A stretch of DNA of 7,894 bases from Bacteroidota bacterium (GTDB taxonomy: Bacteria > Bacteroidota > Bacteroidia > Bacteroidales > UBA1402): assembly GCA_030706285.1 (NCBI GenBank), contig JAUZOU010000130.1:1-7894 (forward strand), read 5' to 3'. Shown in pieces: positions 1-7,032 of the stretch (positions are counted from its first letter, which is position 1; each line of letters opens with the position of its first letter). Made by a program: the position numbers and the translations under genes. The notes below the pieces were generated by a model. That model was not told the origin of the DNA and did not search any database. It was given only the letters and a program-made list of their open reading frames with translations.

Positions 1-3000
1 ATTGCCTATCTTGACGGTGTCCATCCGAGCGTGGTCATGGAATATATGTGCCGTGCCGTCAGTGAATTCCATTTTTATTATGTGTCGGCCTGGGGGTACA
101 AGTTTGTAAACGGCAAGGCAACCGACTGGGAACTGAAATATACCTGGAACCGCAACTATCAGAATGCAGCTGAATTTCACCACATTCGCATTGCTGACGT
201 CGATTTTGACGGTAAGGATGAAATGCTGGACGGTGGTTTTACCATCGATCATGACGGCAAACTGTTGTTCTCTGCCAACATCAATCATGGAGACCGGTTC
301 CGGACAGGCGATATCAACCCATCGCGTCCAGGCCTTGAAACGTTTGCCATTCAACAGAATTCACCCGATATGCTGGGGCAGATTCTTTATGATGCAAAAA
401 CGGGAACTTCCATTAAGAAATGGTACCAGGCAGCAGTAGGTGATGTAGGCCGCGGCGAATGCATGGACATCGATAAAAATTACAAAGGCTATGAGATGTG
501 GTCGACCATGGGCAATATTTACAACTGTGAAGGCGACATTATTTACAAGGGTAGCGTCGATATGCCGAAAGAAGGTATGTGGTGGGACGGCGAGCTGGAC
601 CGTGAAATCTTGGATGCCAAGGACAAAGACGGCGCGAATGCCATGATTACCAAATATGCCGGGAACGGTTCTTATCAAAACAACCGGCTTATCCAGTTCG
701 CGTCCATGATGAACTGGGTTGTTAAAGCTGAAGACGGCTGCCGGCCGGCTTTTTTCGGAGACATTGCCGGCGACTGGCGGGAAGAAGTGATTCTTGAGAA
801 GGTGTATTATGTGGATGCTACGACCAACAATTACGCTGGCTTATTCGGCTTTACCACCGATTATCCGACAGATACCAGGTTGTATTGTCTGATGCAGGAT
901 CCGGCCTACCGGATGCAAACAACAACCAGGGGGTATTATCAGTCTCCGATCCCTGATTTCTATTTGGGCTATGACATGGAACGGCCGCCGCTTCCACCGA
1001 TGATGAAAACGGATCTTGTCTGGAAATCCGGCTCAGTCTGGAATGCTTCTTCGCCTACTTTTACGGATTATTCGGAAGCAAGCAGCCTGTCCTTTGAAAA
1101 CGGTAAAAGTGTTTTGTTCGACATTTCCGGAGATAATTCAGTACCAGTCCAGCTAGAAGGTAGTTTGTCTCCTTCCATTTTGTATGTGATAGCACCTGCG
1201 GGACACGATTACATCTTTAGCGGAACCGGTTCCCTGGCCGGAACGACCGAATTGTGGAAATCCCAGAATGGACGGCTCATCATTAACGGAAATCAGACTT
1301 ATACCGGCAAGACCATCATTTCTGAAGGAACACTCGAACTTAACGGCAGCCTGCAGAGTCAGATCGATCTGAGAGCGAAAGGAACGATCGCTGGCAATGC
1401 TGTCCTGAACGGAGGAATTATGTCTGAACCTGGTCTGAATTATGAAGGAGGGCGTTTCTCTCCAGGTACAACAACGATGCCTTATGGAAAGATCTGTGTC
1501 AATAGTGATCTGGCTCTTTCAGGCGGTAGCTACCTGGAAATGAACCTGCAAACGATGGGCGCTGTTGCCACGGATACTCTGATCAAACTGGATACTGTTC
1601 AGGTAAATGGCAACCTTTCTCTTAGTGGCACTAATTATTTGCACATCGTAACGAGTGAAGAAAAACCGTTGCCTGGTAAATACCCGTTGCTGACCTGGGG
1701 CGGTTTGCTAACCGGATCGGCTTCCAATTTTAGCATAACAGGCCTAAAAGGATTGTCCACCAATCTCCTGATTGAGAATAAGACATTGTTTCTGATTGTC
1801 AACGGTCAGCGAGAACCAAAATCCGGTGTCACGTGGACCGGGACCAATTCGGCTGCCTGGGATTTCAACACGGAAAATTTCAGCATTGACGGTGAACCGG
1901 TGACGTTTGTTAACGGAGATACCGTTCGTTTCAATGACGATCCTGCTCTTAAAACTATCACGCTGACAGATTTTATGCAAACCGGAGGCATGACAGTCGA
2001 CAACAATGCTTCCACCTATACGTTTTCGGGAACAACCGGCGGTATTAGCGGAACCGGAGGTTTGACCAAAGACGGTTTCGGTTTGCTGAGACTGCTTGCT
2101 GCCAAGAGTGACTATACCGGCCCGACAAAAATCAACGGAGGTATTCTGGAAGTAACGGCGCTCGCTGACGGTGGAGTGGAAAGTTCCATCGGCAAGTCTT
2201 CTTCTTCCATGACAAATCTACAGATAAACGGGGCGACGTTGAGAATCAATAATGCCAACACCTCAACCAATAGAGCGATGCTCATTACTGATACGTGTAC
2301 TTTTGATGTCAATCAGAGCAACAGCTATGTGACGTTAAAAGGTTGCATCAACGGAACCGGTATGCTGATCAAAACCGGTCCCGGTCAGATTAGTATGACG
2401 TATGATGGTGCTAATACGTATTCAGGTGGCACATTGGTCAAAGCCGGTACACTGGCTATGGGAACCTGGCATTCCACGTTCGGAACACTTGGAAGCAAAC
2501 TTGAATTGCAAGGTTCATCGACTGTTTTGATTTTTAACAATAACAGTACGTCCTATGTCCCGGTTTTCAACTATGCTGTCGTGGTACCTGCCGGTTCGAA
2601 TGTCTCCTTGTATGCCGGACAACGGTGCAAAATAGGAGGGACGTTGACAGGAAACGGAACGGTCAATCTGAATGTGCCGTATGTACGTGCTGACCTGATT
2701 GGAAACTGGTCTGCATTTGGTGGAACTCTTAATGTGACCGGAAGTCAGTTCAGGTTATGCAATTCGAATGGGTTGGAACATGCTGCCATCAATCTAGGTG
2801 AAAAGGTGGCCATGGGTCATTACCTGGAAGGGTCTGCCAGCGGGTTTTCCGGTAATTCAAAGATCGGAAGCCTGGCTGGTGATTCCACCTCAACTCTTTA
2901 TAATGGTACGTTCAACGTAGGGTACAACAATAAGGATGCTTCCTTTAACGGTGTTATCAATTCGGGGGTAACTATCAACAAATATGGAACCGGCAAATGG

Positions 3001-3837
3001 ACCTTGACAAATGCCAACTTGTGCACGTCGGCGGTTTCGATTTACGGTGGTAAGCTTTATGCCGGTAATGTCACCGGCAGTGCAACCGGGACAGGACCTG
3101 TATCAGTCAAGACAGGAACTTCACTCGATGGGACCGGTAGCGTGTCCGGCGTTGTGACGGTTGAAGGCGGTGGAACGTTGACAGGTAGTCTGACCGTCGG
3201 TGGTCTGATGACAATCAAAAGCGGGGCCGTGCTGACTGTTGGAACTTCAGCCTTGAAGACAGCCAGAAAATTAACGGCCAAAGGCTCTGTCAATCTTCAA
3301 AAAGGTTGTCTGGTAACGATGAAGCTGTTTGGCGGAGTAGCGGCATCCTGCGATCAGTTGATCATAGCCGGAGTCTTGGCGCCGGGAGGTATTCTCAACC
3401 TCAACGTCCCCACTAAGTCGACCATCACTGAAGGATCGATCTTCCAACTGTTTAATGCCGGCAGTATTTCAACCACCCGGTTTGACAGTATCATCCTGCC
3501 TGAAGGCACTTCATGGGATGATTGGGATTCTACACAGCTTTATACGGCTGGCAAATTGGTAGCAAAGGTCTCCATGGCGCTCGATGATGTTGAGGCATCC
3601 GGGCCGGTGACGCTTCATAACACGGATGTAGACCAGGTTTGCCGGGTATCAACCGGCAATTTTGAAGGAAAAGGGTTGATCAACATTCAGAATGGAAAAG
3701 GCCTCTCAATCTGGTCGAGAGAGGTGAAGGCCAATGAAATAAGCGACATAGACCTGTCAGGAAGGGAGCCTGGTGTGTACATACTCACGCTGAAGACGGC
3801 GAAAGGCTCGTATTCGAAGAAGTTTGTCAAGCGGTGA
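1..3837 (+). CDS. Rhamnogalacturonan lyase-like protein (PL11) with autotransporter-type repeats and T9SS tail, 5' end missing
   Basis: The reading frame is open from base 1 and ends at TGA 3835-3837, giving 1278 visible residues; the start lies upstream of the window. Residues below count from base 1. The first ~335 residues match the second half of a PL11 rhamnogalacturonan lyase beta-propeller: YLDGVHPSVVM at 3-13, the calcium-loop motif DVDFDGKDE at ~66-74, HGD and GDINPSRPGLE at ~96-113, GDVGRG at ~147-152, WWDGELDREIL at ~194-204, GDWREEVI at ~257-264 and DPAYRM at ~300-305. The family cleaves the rhamnose-galacturonate backbone of rhamnogalacturonan I. About 270 N-terminal residues of a normal catalytic module should lie upstream. 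From ~residue 340 to ~1170 the protein is Gly/Thr/Asn/Ser-rich with PATR-like beta-helix repeats, and it ends in a T9SS-type tail. The RGYYTR-like stretch usual after the PSVVM motif is replaced by MEYMCRAVSEFHFYY, so this is a divergent member and activity is not certain. Export through Sec then T9SS is inferred. Confidence 0.9.
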   Translation: MAYLDGVHPSVVMEYMCRAVSEFHFYYVSAWGYKFVNGKATDWELKYTWNRNYQNAAEFHHIRIADVDFDGKDEMLDGGFTIDHDGKLLFSANINHGDRFRTGDINPSRPGLETFAIQQNSPDMLGQILYDAKTGTSIKKWYQAAVGDVGRGECMDIDKNYKGYEMWSTMGNIYNCEGDIIYKGSVDMPKEGMWWDGELDREILDAKDKDGANAMITKYAGNGSYQNNRLIQFASMMNWVVKAEDGCRPAFFGDIAGDWREEVILEKVYYVDATTNNYAGLFGFTTDYPTDTRLYCLMQDPAYRMQTTTRGYYQSPIPDFYLGYDMERPPLPPMMKTDLVWKSGSVWNASSPTFTDYSEASSLSFENGKSVLFDISGDNSVPVQLEGSLSPSILYVIAPAGHDYIFSGTGSLAGTTELWKSQNGRLIINGNQTYTGKTIISEGTLELNGSLQSQIDLRAKGTIAGNAVLNGGIMSEPGLNYEGGRFSPGTTTMPYGKICVNSDLALSGGSYLEMNLQTMGAVATDTLIKLDTVQVNGNLSLSGTNYLHIVTSEEKPLPGKYPLLTWGGLLTGSASNFSITGLKGLSTNLLIENKTLFLIVNGQREPKSGVTWTGTNSAAWDFNTENFSIDGEPVTFVNGDTVRFNDDPALKTITLTDFMQTGGMTVDNNASTYTFSGTTGGISGTGGLTKDGFGLLRLLAAKSDYTGPTKINGGILEVTALADGGVESSIGKSSSSMTNLQINGATLRINNANTSTNRAMLITDTCTFDVNQSNSYVTLKGCINGTGMLIKTGPGQISMTYDGANTYSGGTLVKAGTLAMGTWHSTFGTLGSKLELQGSSTVLIFNNNSTSYVPVFNYAVVVPAGSNVSLYAGQRCKIGGTLTGNGTVNLNVPYVRADLIGNWSAFGGTLNVTGSQFRLCNSNGLEHAAINLGEKVAMGHYLEGSASGFSGNSKIGSLAGDSTSTLYNGTFNVGYNNKDASFNGVINSGVTINKYGTGKWTLTNANLCTSAVSIYGGKLYAGNVTGSATGTGPVSVKTGTSLDGTGSVSGVVTVEGGGTLTGSLTVGGLMTIKSGAVLTVGTSALKTARKLTAKGSVNLQKGCLVTMKLFGGVAASCDQLIIAGVLAPGGILNLNVPTKSTITEGSIFQLFNAGSISTTRFDSIILPEGTSWDDWDSTQLYTAGKLVAKVSMALDDVEASGPVTLHNTDVDQVCRVSTGNFEGKGLINIQNGKGLSIWSREVKANEISDIDLSGREPGVYILTLKTAKGSYSKKFVKR
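1249..3066 (+). repeat. Four dispersed PATR-like (autotransporter-associated) beta-strand repeats within the PL11 protein
   Basis: Four units of about 31-33 residues share the pattern [L/I]xKxGxGxxxLxxxNxYxGxTxIxxGxLxxG. They lie at 1249-1347 (core ends YTGKTIISEGTLELNG), 2062-2154 (LTKDGFGLLRL ... YTGPTKINGGILEV), 2365-2463 (LIKTGPGQISM ... YSGGTLVKAGTLAMG) and 2974-3066 (INKYGTGKWTL ... VSIYGGKLYAG). This is the signature of the passenger-associated transport repeat, which forms rungs of a right-handed beta-helix in type V autotransporter passengers. Here no autotransporter beta-barrel follows, and the protein ends in a T9SS domain instead. The repeats are diverged at DNA level. A stalk, spacer or glycan-contact role is inferred. 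Confidence 0.72.
3664..3834 (+). other. T9SS type A-like C-terminal sorting domain of the PL11 protein
   Basis: The last ~57 residues have the compact beta-sandwich pattern of T9SS sorting domains: strands around LINIQNGKG and LSIWSREV, then the typical near-terminal IDLSGREPGVYILTL, and a basic end, YSKKFVKR. In known systems (Porphyromonas, Flavobacterium) this domain directs outer-membrane passage and is removed or attached to the surface. The assignment rests on pattern alone. Confidence 0.75.
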
Positions 3838-3887
3838 ATGGCATAAACGAAGTCCCGGCACGGAACCTTGTATGCCATACCGGTTTT
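3832..3887 (+). terminator. Candidate terminator hairpin overlapping the PL11 stop codon
   Basis: CGGT (3832-3835) plus ATGGCATA (3838-3845) pair with TATGCCAT (3871-3878) plus ACCG (3879-3882). This gives 12 base pairs with a 2-nt bulge. The loop is 25 nt and can partly fold itself (AAGTCC with GGA/CTT). A short T run (TTTT, 3884-3887) follows. The left arm begins inside the coding sequence and uses the first base of the stop codon. The T tract is short and the loop long, so strength is uncertain. There is no T run on the other strand, so it should not serve the convergent GH27 gene. Confidence 0.45.
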
Positions 3888-4009
3888 ACAGTAGTTTTGC
3901 TTTCAGAAAACAGCCAACTACCTGAATGAGCAGCAGGTTGATTGCAATCAGTCCGGTTTGCAGGGATAATAGACGGCGTATCCTATCAAATGATTGAAGT
4001 CTAAGTTTG

Positions 4010-6841
4010 TTAAATGGCTTTCAGCAAGTAATAATGATTGCCTGATTTTATTTTGATTAGGACAATGCCGGGATGGCCGATCGCCATCCGGTCGGCCGTG
4101 GCTTTAAAATGGGCAATCAAACGTCCGCTGCCATCAATCAGGGCTACATCATCTCCTTGAAGGAGCCCTGCCAAATAGTTTCGGTGATCGATGGAAACGA
4201 CGGCTATTTTTGATTTGGTGGTTGAGGGCAATGCCGTTTCTTCCTTTTTAACTTCAACCGTAAGGACATTCGATGATTGAGGCGTATAAACGGTATTTCC
4301 ACTGTAATGCGCTGTGAACGAATGTAACCCTGATGCCAGCGATATGGCCGTATATTGGGCATGACCGGTAGTGTCCAGCGGAAGAATGCCAATGATTGAA
4401 TCGTTGTCGAGGATTTCAATCGAACCGGTAGGCTGTGCGGTCATTGTATTTTCTGATGGCTGAACCGTTGCTGTCAGCAGGATGGTATCCTTCATAAATG
4501 CCTGTGGCAGAGAAGACGACAACGTAATAGCCATTTTGTCTGACCTGTTTAGCGCGGATATCCGGTACATGCCGGCTCCGTGGGTTTTGATAAACGGTGC
4601 AAACTGCGTCCCGGAAAATGAACCAAGATCTTTTCGGCTCCATAAATCCCGGATGGCACAATTTCCTGCATAGCCCAGTTGAGTCAGATCAACCGGCAGG
4701 GACGTCGAATCGCTGTATGCCGGGTCCTGACTATAGACTAAAAACTCAACTGTAACTCCATTAGAAGCTGATAACACTTCATCATCAAATCCGACAAACG
4801 ATTTGAACGTGGTATACCCTTTGGGCAAATTGTACTGAATAATAGAATAGGCGTTGGTGCCTAAACCATTCGGGTATGAAACGCCGTTTACTTTTAAGGT
4901 GTTGCCGTTGATGCTTTTATTCTTATGTACCACATCCCAGCCACTGGTAGCACTTACCCAGCTGAGGTTTGTCAGTAATAACGAATCACCAGCAGGCGTG
5001 TAGATGGCGGGGCTGATCCAGTCGGCATGGTCGTAATTGAAATTATCACCGGCATCGGTGACAACCAGATAGAGCTTTGTGGCGTTTGTAATATCGGCTG
5101 TCAACTGTTTCCCTGCCCGTTGAGACGTCCGGCTGATGCGTCCGGAATTGGCGATGGCCTTATCCGGATCGACATCCCTGACCGTAGGATCCTGATTGGC
5201 AACCAGAAATTCGACCGTGGCACCGCCGGTTTGGCTGGTACCGCCATTGTCAAGACCGGCAAAGGCTTTGAAACGGACACAACTGTCAGGCAGCTGATAA
5301 CAGATCACCGATTGAGCATGTGTTCCTATGCCGTTGGTATAGGTCGTCCCGTTGACGGTTAATGTGCTGCCGGAAATGCTCTTGTTTTTGGTGACCGATC
5401 CCCAACCGGCTGAAGCATATTCCCAAGTCAGATTGGTCAGCCATACCGAATCACCGTTGGCTTTGTACAGCTTCGGGTTGATCCAGTCTGCGTGATCGCA
5501 GCTGTAGCCATCACCACCGTCATTGACCACCAGATACAGTTCTTTACTCCCCAAGGGCAGTGTGATGTCGATGACTGTACCATAACCGTCTGTAAGTCTT
5601 GAGATTGTACCACTACGGTATAATACATTTTTTGTGTTGATGAAACCATCACCACCATTGTTGAACAATGCCAAAAACTGATCTCCATTAGCCGGATCTT
5701 CGGCCTTCCAGGCGATGTTGTCATCATGATTGTACCATTGCGTGTTATTGACGCAACGTTTATGCAGGTAGAGCATTTCGTCGTTGGTGATCAGCGAATC
5801 AGTAAATGTGCTATTATCAGGTAAATTACCTCCGAACATAAGGGGCGATTTGAAAATTGACCAGAGTGTCATCAGCGTATATTGTTCATCCTTGGTAAAG
5901 TTGGTCTGACGATCCACGCCACGTTCCCCCCGGATGGCGATATGCCCGAGCGGTAACATGTCGGCATCCGGCCAGGTCCCTGGCGAAATATAAGGCGCCC
6001 ATTTAGCGCAGACAGAGAACTGATAATTGAGCTGGCTCCAGTTATCCCAGAAATCATCGACGGTTCGCCACATGTTGGCGTGTGTCCTGGCATGCTCGTA
6101 TTTTTCAACCGGCGTTTCCCCTGGCGACATACTCAGTACGATCGGCCTTCCCGCTTTATCGATGGCTTTCCGGATCATTTCAATTTCATCAGAATAGTAA
6201 GGGCGGGAGAGGTTATCGACTTTGACAAAATCGACGCCCCAGGACGCATATAATTCGAAAATAGAATTGTAATAAGCTTGGGCACCTTCCTTTGATGCCT
6301 GAACGGTATAATTGTCTCCCAGCCAGGTGCATTGATCGGCCGTCGAATAGATATCCGCCGCTGTTTTTCCGTTTCCGTCAAAAATGGGCAGTTTGTTGGT
6401 GACAGCCATTTTGGGAACACCCCGCATGATGTGGATACCAAACTTCAGGCCTTTGCTGTGGACGTAGTCGGCCAATGGCTTGAATCCGGCCCCGTTGACT
6501 GAAGAAGGGAACCTTTTAGGGGAAGGCAGATATCTGCCATAGTTATCAAGGATGAAGGTCGAGTTGCTGTAGGCATTATATGTTCCCGTGGTTTGATTAT
6601 CCACATACCAACGGATATCCACAACGATGTATTCCCAACCAACTTGTTTCAGATGCGCTGCCATGTAATCGGCATTGGCTTTTACTTCAGTTTCAACGAC
6701 AGAAGGGCCGTAACAGTCCCAGCTGTTCCATCCCATCGGAGGAGTCAGTGCCCATTTCTGAAACGGCAGTTCTTTCCCTGTTTGAGCATACAGGAACGTA
6801 CAGCTAAGAATAGGCAATAAGAGCAGAACTGATTTTTTCAT
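4010..6841 (-). CDS. Secreted GH27 glycoside hydrolase (alpha-galactosidase / beta-L-arabinopyranosidase type) with two inserted NPCBM modules
   Basis: The protein has 943 residues from ATG 6841. This start is chosen because it opens a clean signal peptide (MKKSVLLLLPILSCTFLYAQ, cleavage near residue 19-20); a GTG at 6982 and an ATG at 6865 would add residues before it. The GH27 TIM barrel spans ~30-370: PPMGWNSWD at 34-42, VVDIRWY at 73-79, FVKVDN at 205-210 with predicted nucleophile D209, and WRTVDDFWDNW at 258-268 with predicted acid/base D263, then WPDADML at 290-296. GH27 enzymes are retaining and cut terminal alpha-galactosides or, in some members, beta-L-arabinopyranosides. The family's C-terminal beta-domain is split: the first part is ~372-425, the second ~714-763 (IRDLWSRKDLG, HGAGMYRI). 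Two NPCBM-like modules lie between (~427-552 and ~583-707). An Ig-like domain (~766-865) and a T9SS-type tail (~879-943) follow. The usual Asp-Asp pair is Asp-Ile (D75-I76). A lipobox at C14 is weak because Leu occupies the -2 position. It converges on the PL11 gene with a 172-bp gap. Confidence 0.93.
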   Translation of the reverse strand: MKKSVLLLLPILSCTFLYAQTGKELPFQKWALTPPMGWNSWDCYGPSVVETEVKANADYMAAHLKQVGWEYIVVDIRWYVDNQTTGTYNAYSNSTFILDNYGRYLPSPKRFPSSVNGAGFKPLADYVHSKGLKFGIHIMRGVPKMAVTNKLPIFDGNGKTAADIYSTADQCTWLGDNYTVQASKEGAQAYYNSIFELYASWGVDFVKVDNLSRPYYSDEIEMIRKAIDKAGRPIVLSMSPGETPVEKYEHARTHANMWRTVDDFWDNWSQLNYQFSVCAKWAPYISPGTWPDADMLPLGHIAIRGERGVDRQTNFTKDEQYTLMTLWSIFKSPLMFGGNLPDNSTFTDSLITNDEMLYLHKRCVNNTQWYNHDDNIAWKAEDPANGDQFLALFNNGGDGFINTKNVLYRSGTISRLTDGYGTVIDITLPLGSKELYLVVNDGGDGYSCDHADWINPKLYKANGDSVWLTNLTWEYASAGWGSVTKNKSISGSTLTVNGTTYTNGIGTHAQSVICYQLPDSCVRFKAFAGLDNGGTSQTGGATVEFLVANQDPTVRDVDPDKAIANSGRISRTSQRAGKQLTADITNATKLYLVVTDAGDNFNYDHADWISPAIYTPAGDSLLLTNLSWVSATSGWDVVHKNKSINGNTLKVNGVSYPNGLGTNAYSIIQYNLPKGYTTFKSFVGFDDEVLSASNGVTVEFLVYSQDPAYSDSTSLPVDLTQLGYAGNCAIRDLWSRKDLGSFSGTQFAPFIKTHGAGMYRISALNRSDKMAITLSSSLPQAFMKDTILLTATVQPSENTMTAQPTGSIEILDNDSIIGILPLDTTGHAQYTAISLASGLHSFTAHYSGNTVYTPQSSNVLTVEVKKEETALPSTTKSKIAVVSIDHRNYLAGLLQGDDVALIDGSGRLIAHFKATADRMAIGHPGIVLIKIKSGNHYYLLKAI
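4013..4207 (-). other. T9SS-like C-terminal sorting domain of the GH27 protein
   Basis: Protein residues ~879-943 have the tail pattern VALIDGSGRLIAHF, then HPGIVLIKIKSGNHYYLLKAI-like strands ending exactly at the C-terminus. The usual GVY of the motif is GIV here, so this is slightly atypical. It matches the placement of the tail in the neighbouring PL11 protein. Confidence 0.6.
4247..4546 (-). other. Bacterial Ig-like domain in the GH27 protein
   Basis: Protein residues ~766-865 follow the Ig-like group 3 layout: TLLTA-type strand (ILLTATVQP), PTGSIEILDND, a middle strand ending in GHAQYTA, then LASGLHSFTAHYSGNTVYTPQSS and LTVEV. Such domains commonly act as spacers between catalytic modules and sorting tails in large secreted Bacteroidota hydrolases. 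Confidence 0.7.
4700..5614 (-). repeat. Tandem duplication of an NPCBM module inside the GH27 C-terminal domain
   Basis: Two consecutive ~150-residue units occupy 5147-5614 (protein 410-565) and 4700-5146 (protein 566-714). Matching landmarks sit 155-156 residues apart: SGTISR / SGRISR, LYLVVNDGGDG / LYLVVTDAGDN, DHADWINP / DHADWISP, NKSISGSTLTVNG / NKSINGNTLKVNG, and VEFLVANQDP / VEFLVYSQDP. Each is an NPCBM (galactose-type carbohydrate-binding) module preceded by one short strand of the host domain, so the copied unit seems to include that strand. The copies are diverged at DNA level, so the duplication is not recent. Confidence 0.85.
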
Positions 6842-6967
6842 AAGATTACTATTTGTGTGTTTCATGAAGGCCCTATGGAAACGCCTGTCCATCTTTTTGT
6901 TTATACTGAACAGCAGTTTTGCGTGCCCCGGACGCTTAGCTAAGGCCTGTTTATTGTATGATTTTAA

Positions 6968-6982
6968 GTGTATTTGATACAC
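6968..6982. promoter_or_regulatory. Perfect palindrome GTGTAT-TTG-ATACAC at the predicted GH27 start point
   Basis: Six-base arms at 6968-6973 and 6977-6982 are exact inverted repeats around a 3-nt centre at 6975. The palindrome touches the end of the -7 box and covers the predicted transcription start, the classic position for a repressor operator. No regulator gene is in the window, so the operator role is inferred. Confidence 0.4.
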
Positions 6983-6989
6983 AAATCTA
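6982..6989 (-). promoter_or_regulatory. Bacteroidota -7 box for the GH27 gene
   Basis: Read on the minus strand this is TAGATTTG, a perfect match to the Bacteroidota sigma-ABfr -7 consensus TAnnTTTG. Transcription would start near 6976, leaving a leader of about 135 nt before ATG 6841. No TTTG or TTG -33 element lies at the usual 19-21 nt spacing; that place is taken by a palindrome, which would fit an activator-dependent promoter. The box overlaps the alternative GTG start at 6982, which argues against that start. Confidence 0.55.
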
Positions 6990-7001
6990 CTAAATTATTT
7001 C

Positions 7002-7016
7002 AGTATTTTAAATACT
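7002..7016. promoter_or_regulatory. Perfect palindrome AGTATTT-T-AAATACT in the GH27 -33 region
   Basis: Seven-base arms at 7002-7008 and 7010-7016 are exact inverted repeats with one central base at 7009. It lies where the -33 element of the GH27 promoter should be, about 34 bp centre to centre from the 6968-6982 palindrome. Both contain GTAT...ATAC half-sites, with different spacing (11 versus 13 bp across). The tract is AT-rich, so chance is a real alternative. Confidence 0.35.
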
Positions 7017-7024
7017 TTTTTATG

Positions 7025-7032
7025 TATCTTTA
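7025..7032 (+). promoter_or_regulatory. Possible -7 box (TATCTTTA) for the TapB-like gene
   Basis: TATCTTTA differs by one base from TAnnTTTG and is the best match on this strand between the two divergent genes. No good -33 element precedes it. If used, the leader of the gene at 7136 would be about 97 nt. Confidence 0.25.

Noticed and set aside
1249..3066. Interpretation of the PATR region as a type V autotransporter adhesin.
   Set aside because: No C-terminal beta-barrel is present and the protein ends in a T9SS-like tail; the visible N-terminal part is a PL11 lyase.
1744..3293. Minus-strand open frames opposite the PL11 repeat region.
   Set aside because: Low-complexity mirror frames of the Gly/Thr/Asn-rich repeats, without start signals or family resemblance.
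3939..3950. 12-bp perfect palindrome TGATTGCAATCA in the convergent gap.
   Set aside because: It has no loop for a hairpin, no T tract and no promoter nearby; isolated and likely chance.
3886..4032. A short minus-strand frame after the GH27 stop, ending at 3886, with a hydrophobic stretch (TGLIAINLLLIQVVGCFL).
   Set aside because: It has no ATG start, is under 50 codons and lies in a convergent gap; it could be a remnant of a membrane protein end but nothing supports a gene.
4482..5362. Plus-strand open frames opposite the GH27 gene (4482-4673 and 5027-5362).
   Set aside because: They mirror the codons of a well-supported protein and show no recognisable domain or start signal.
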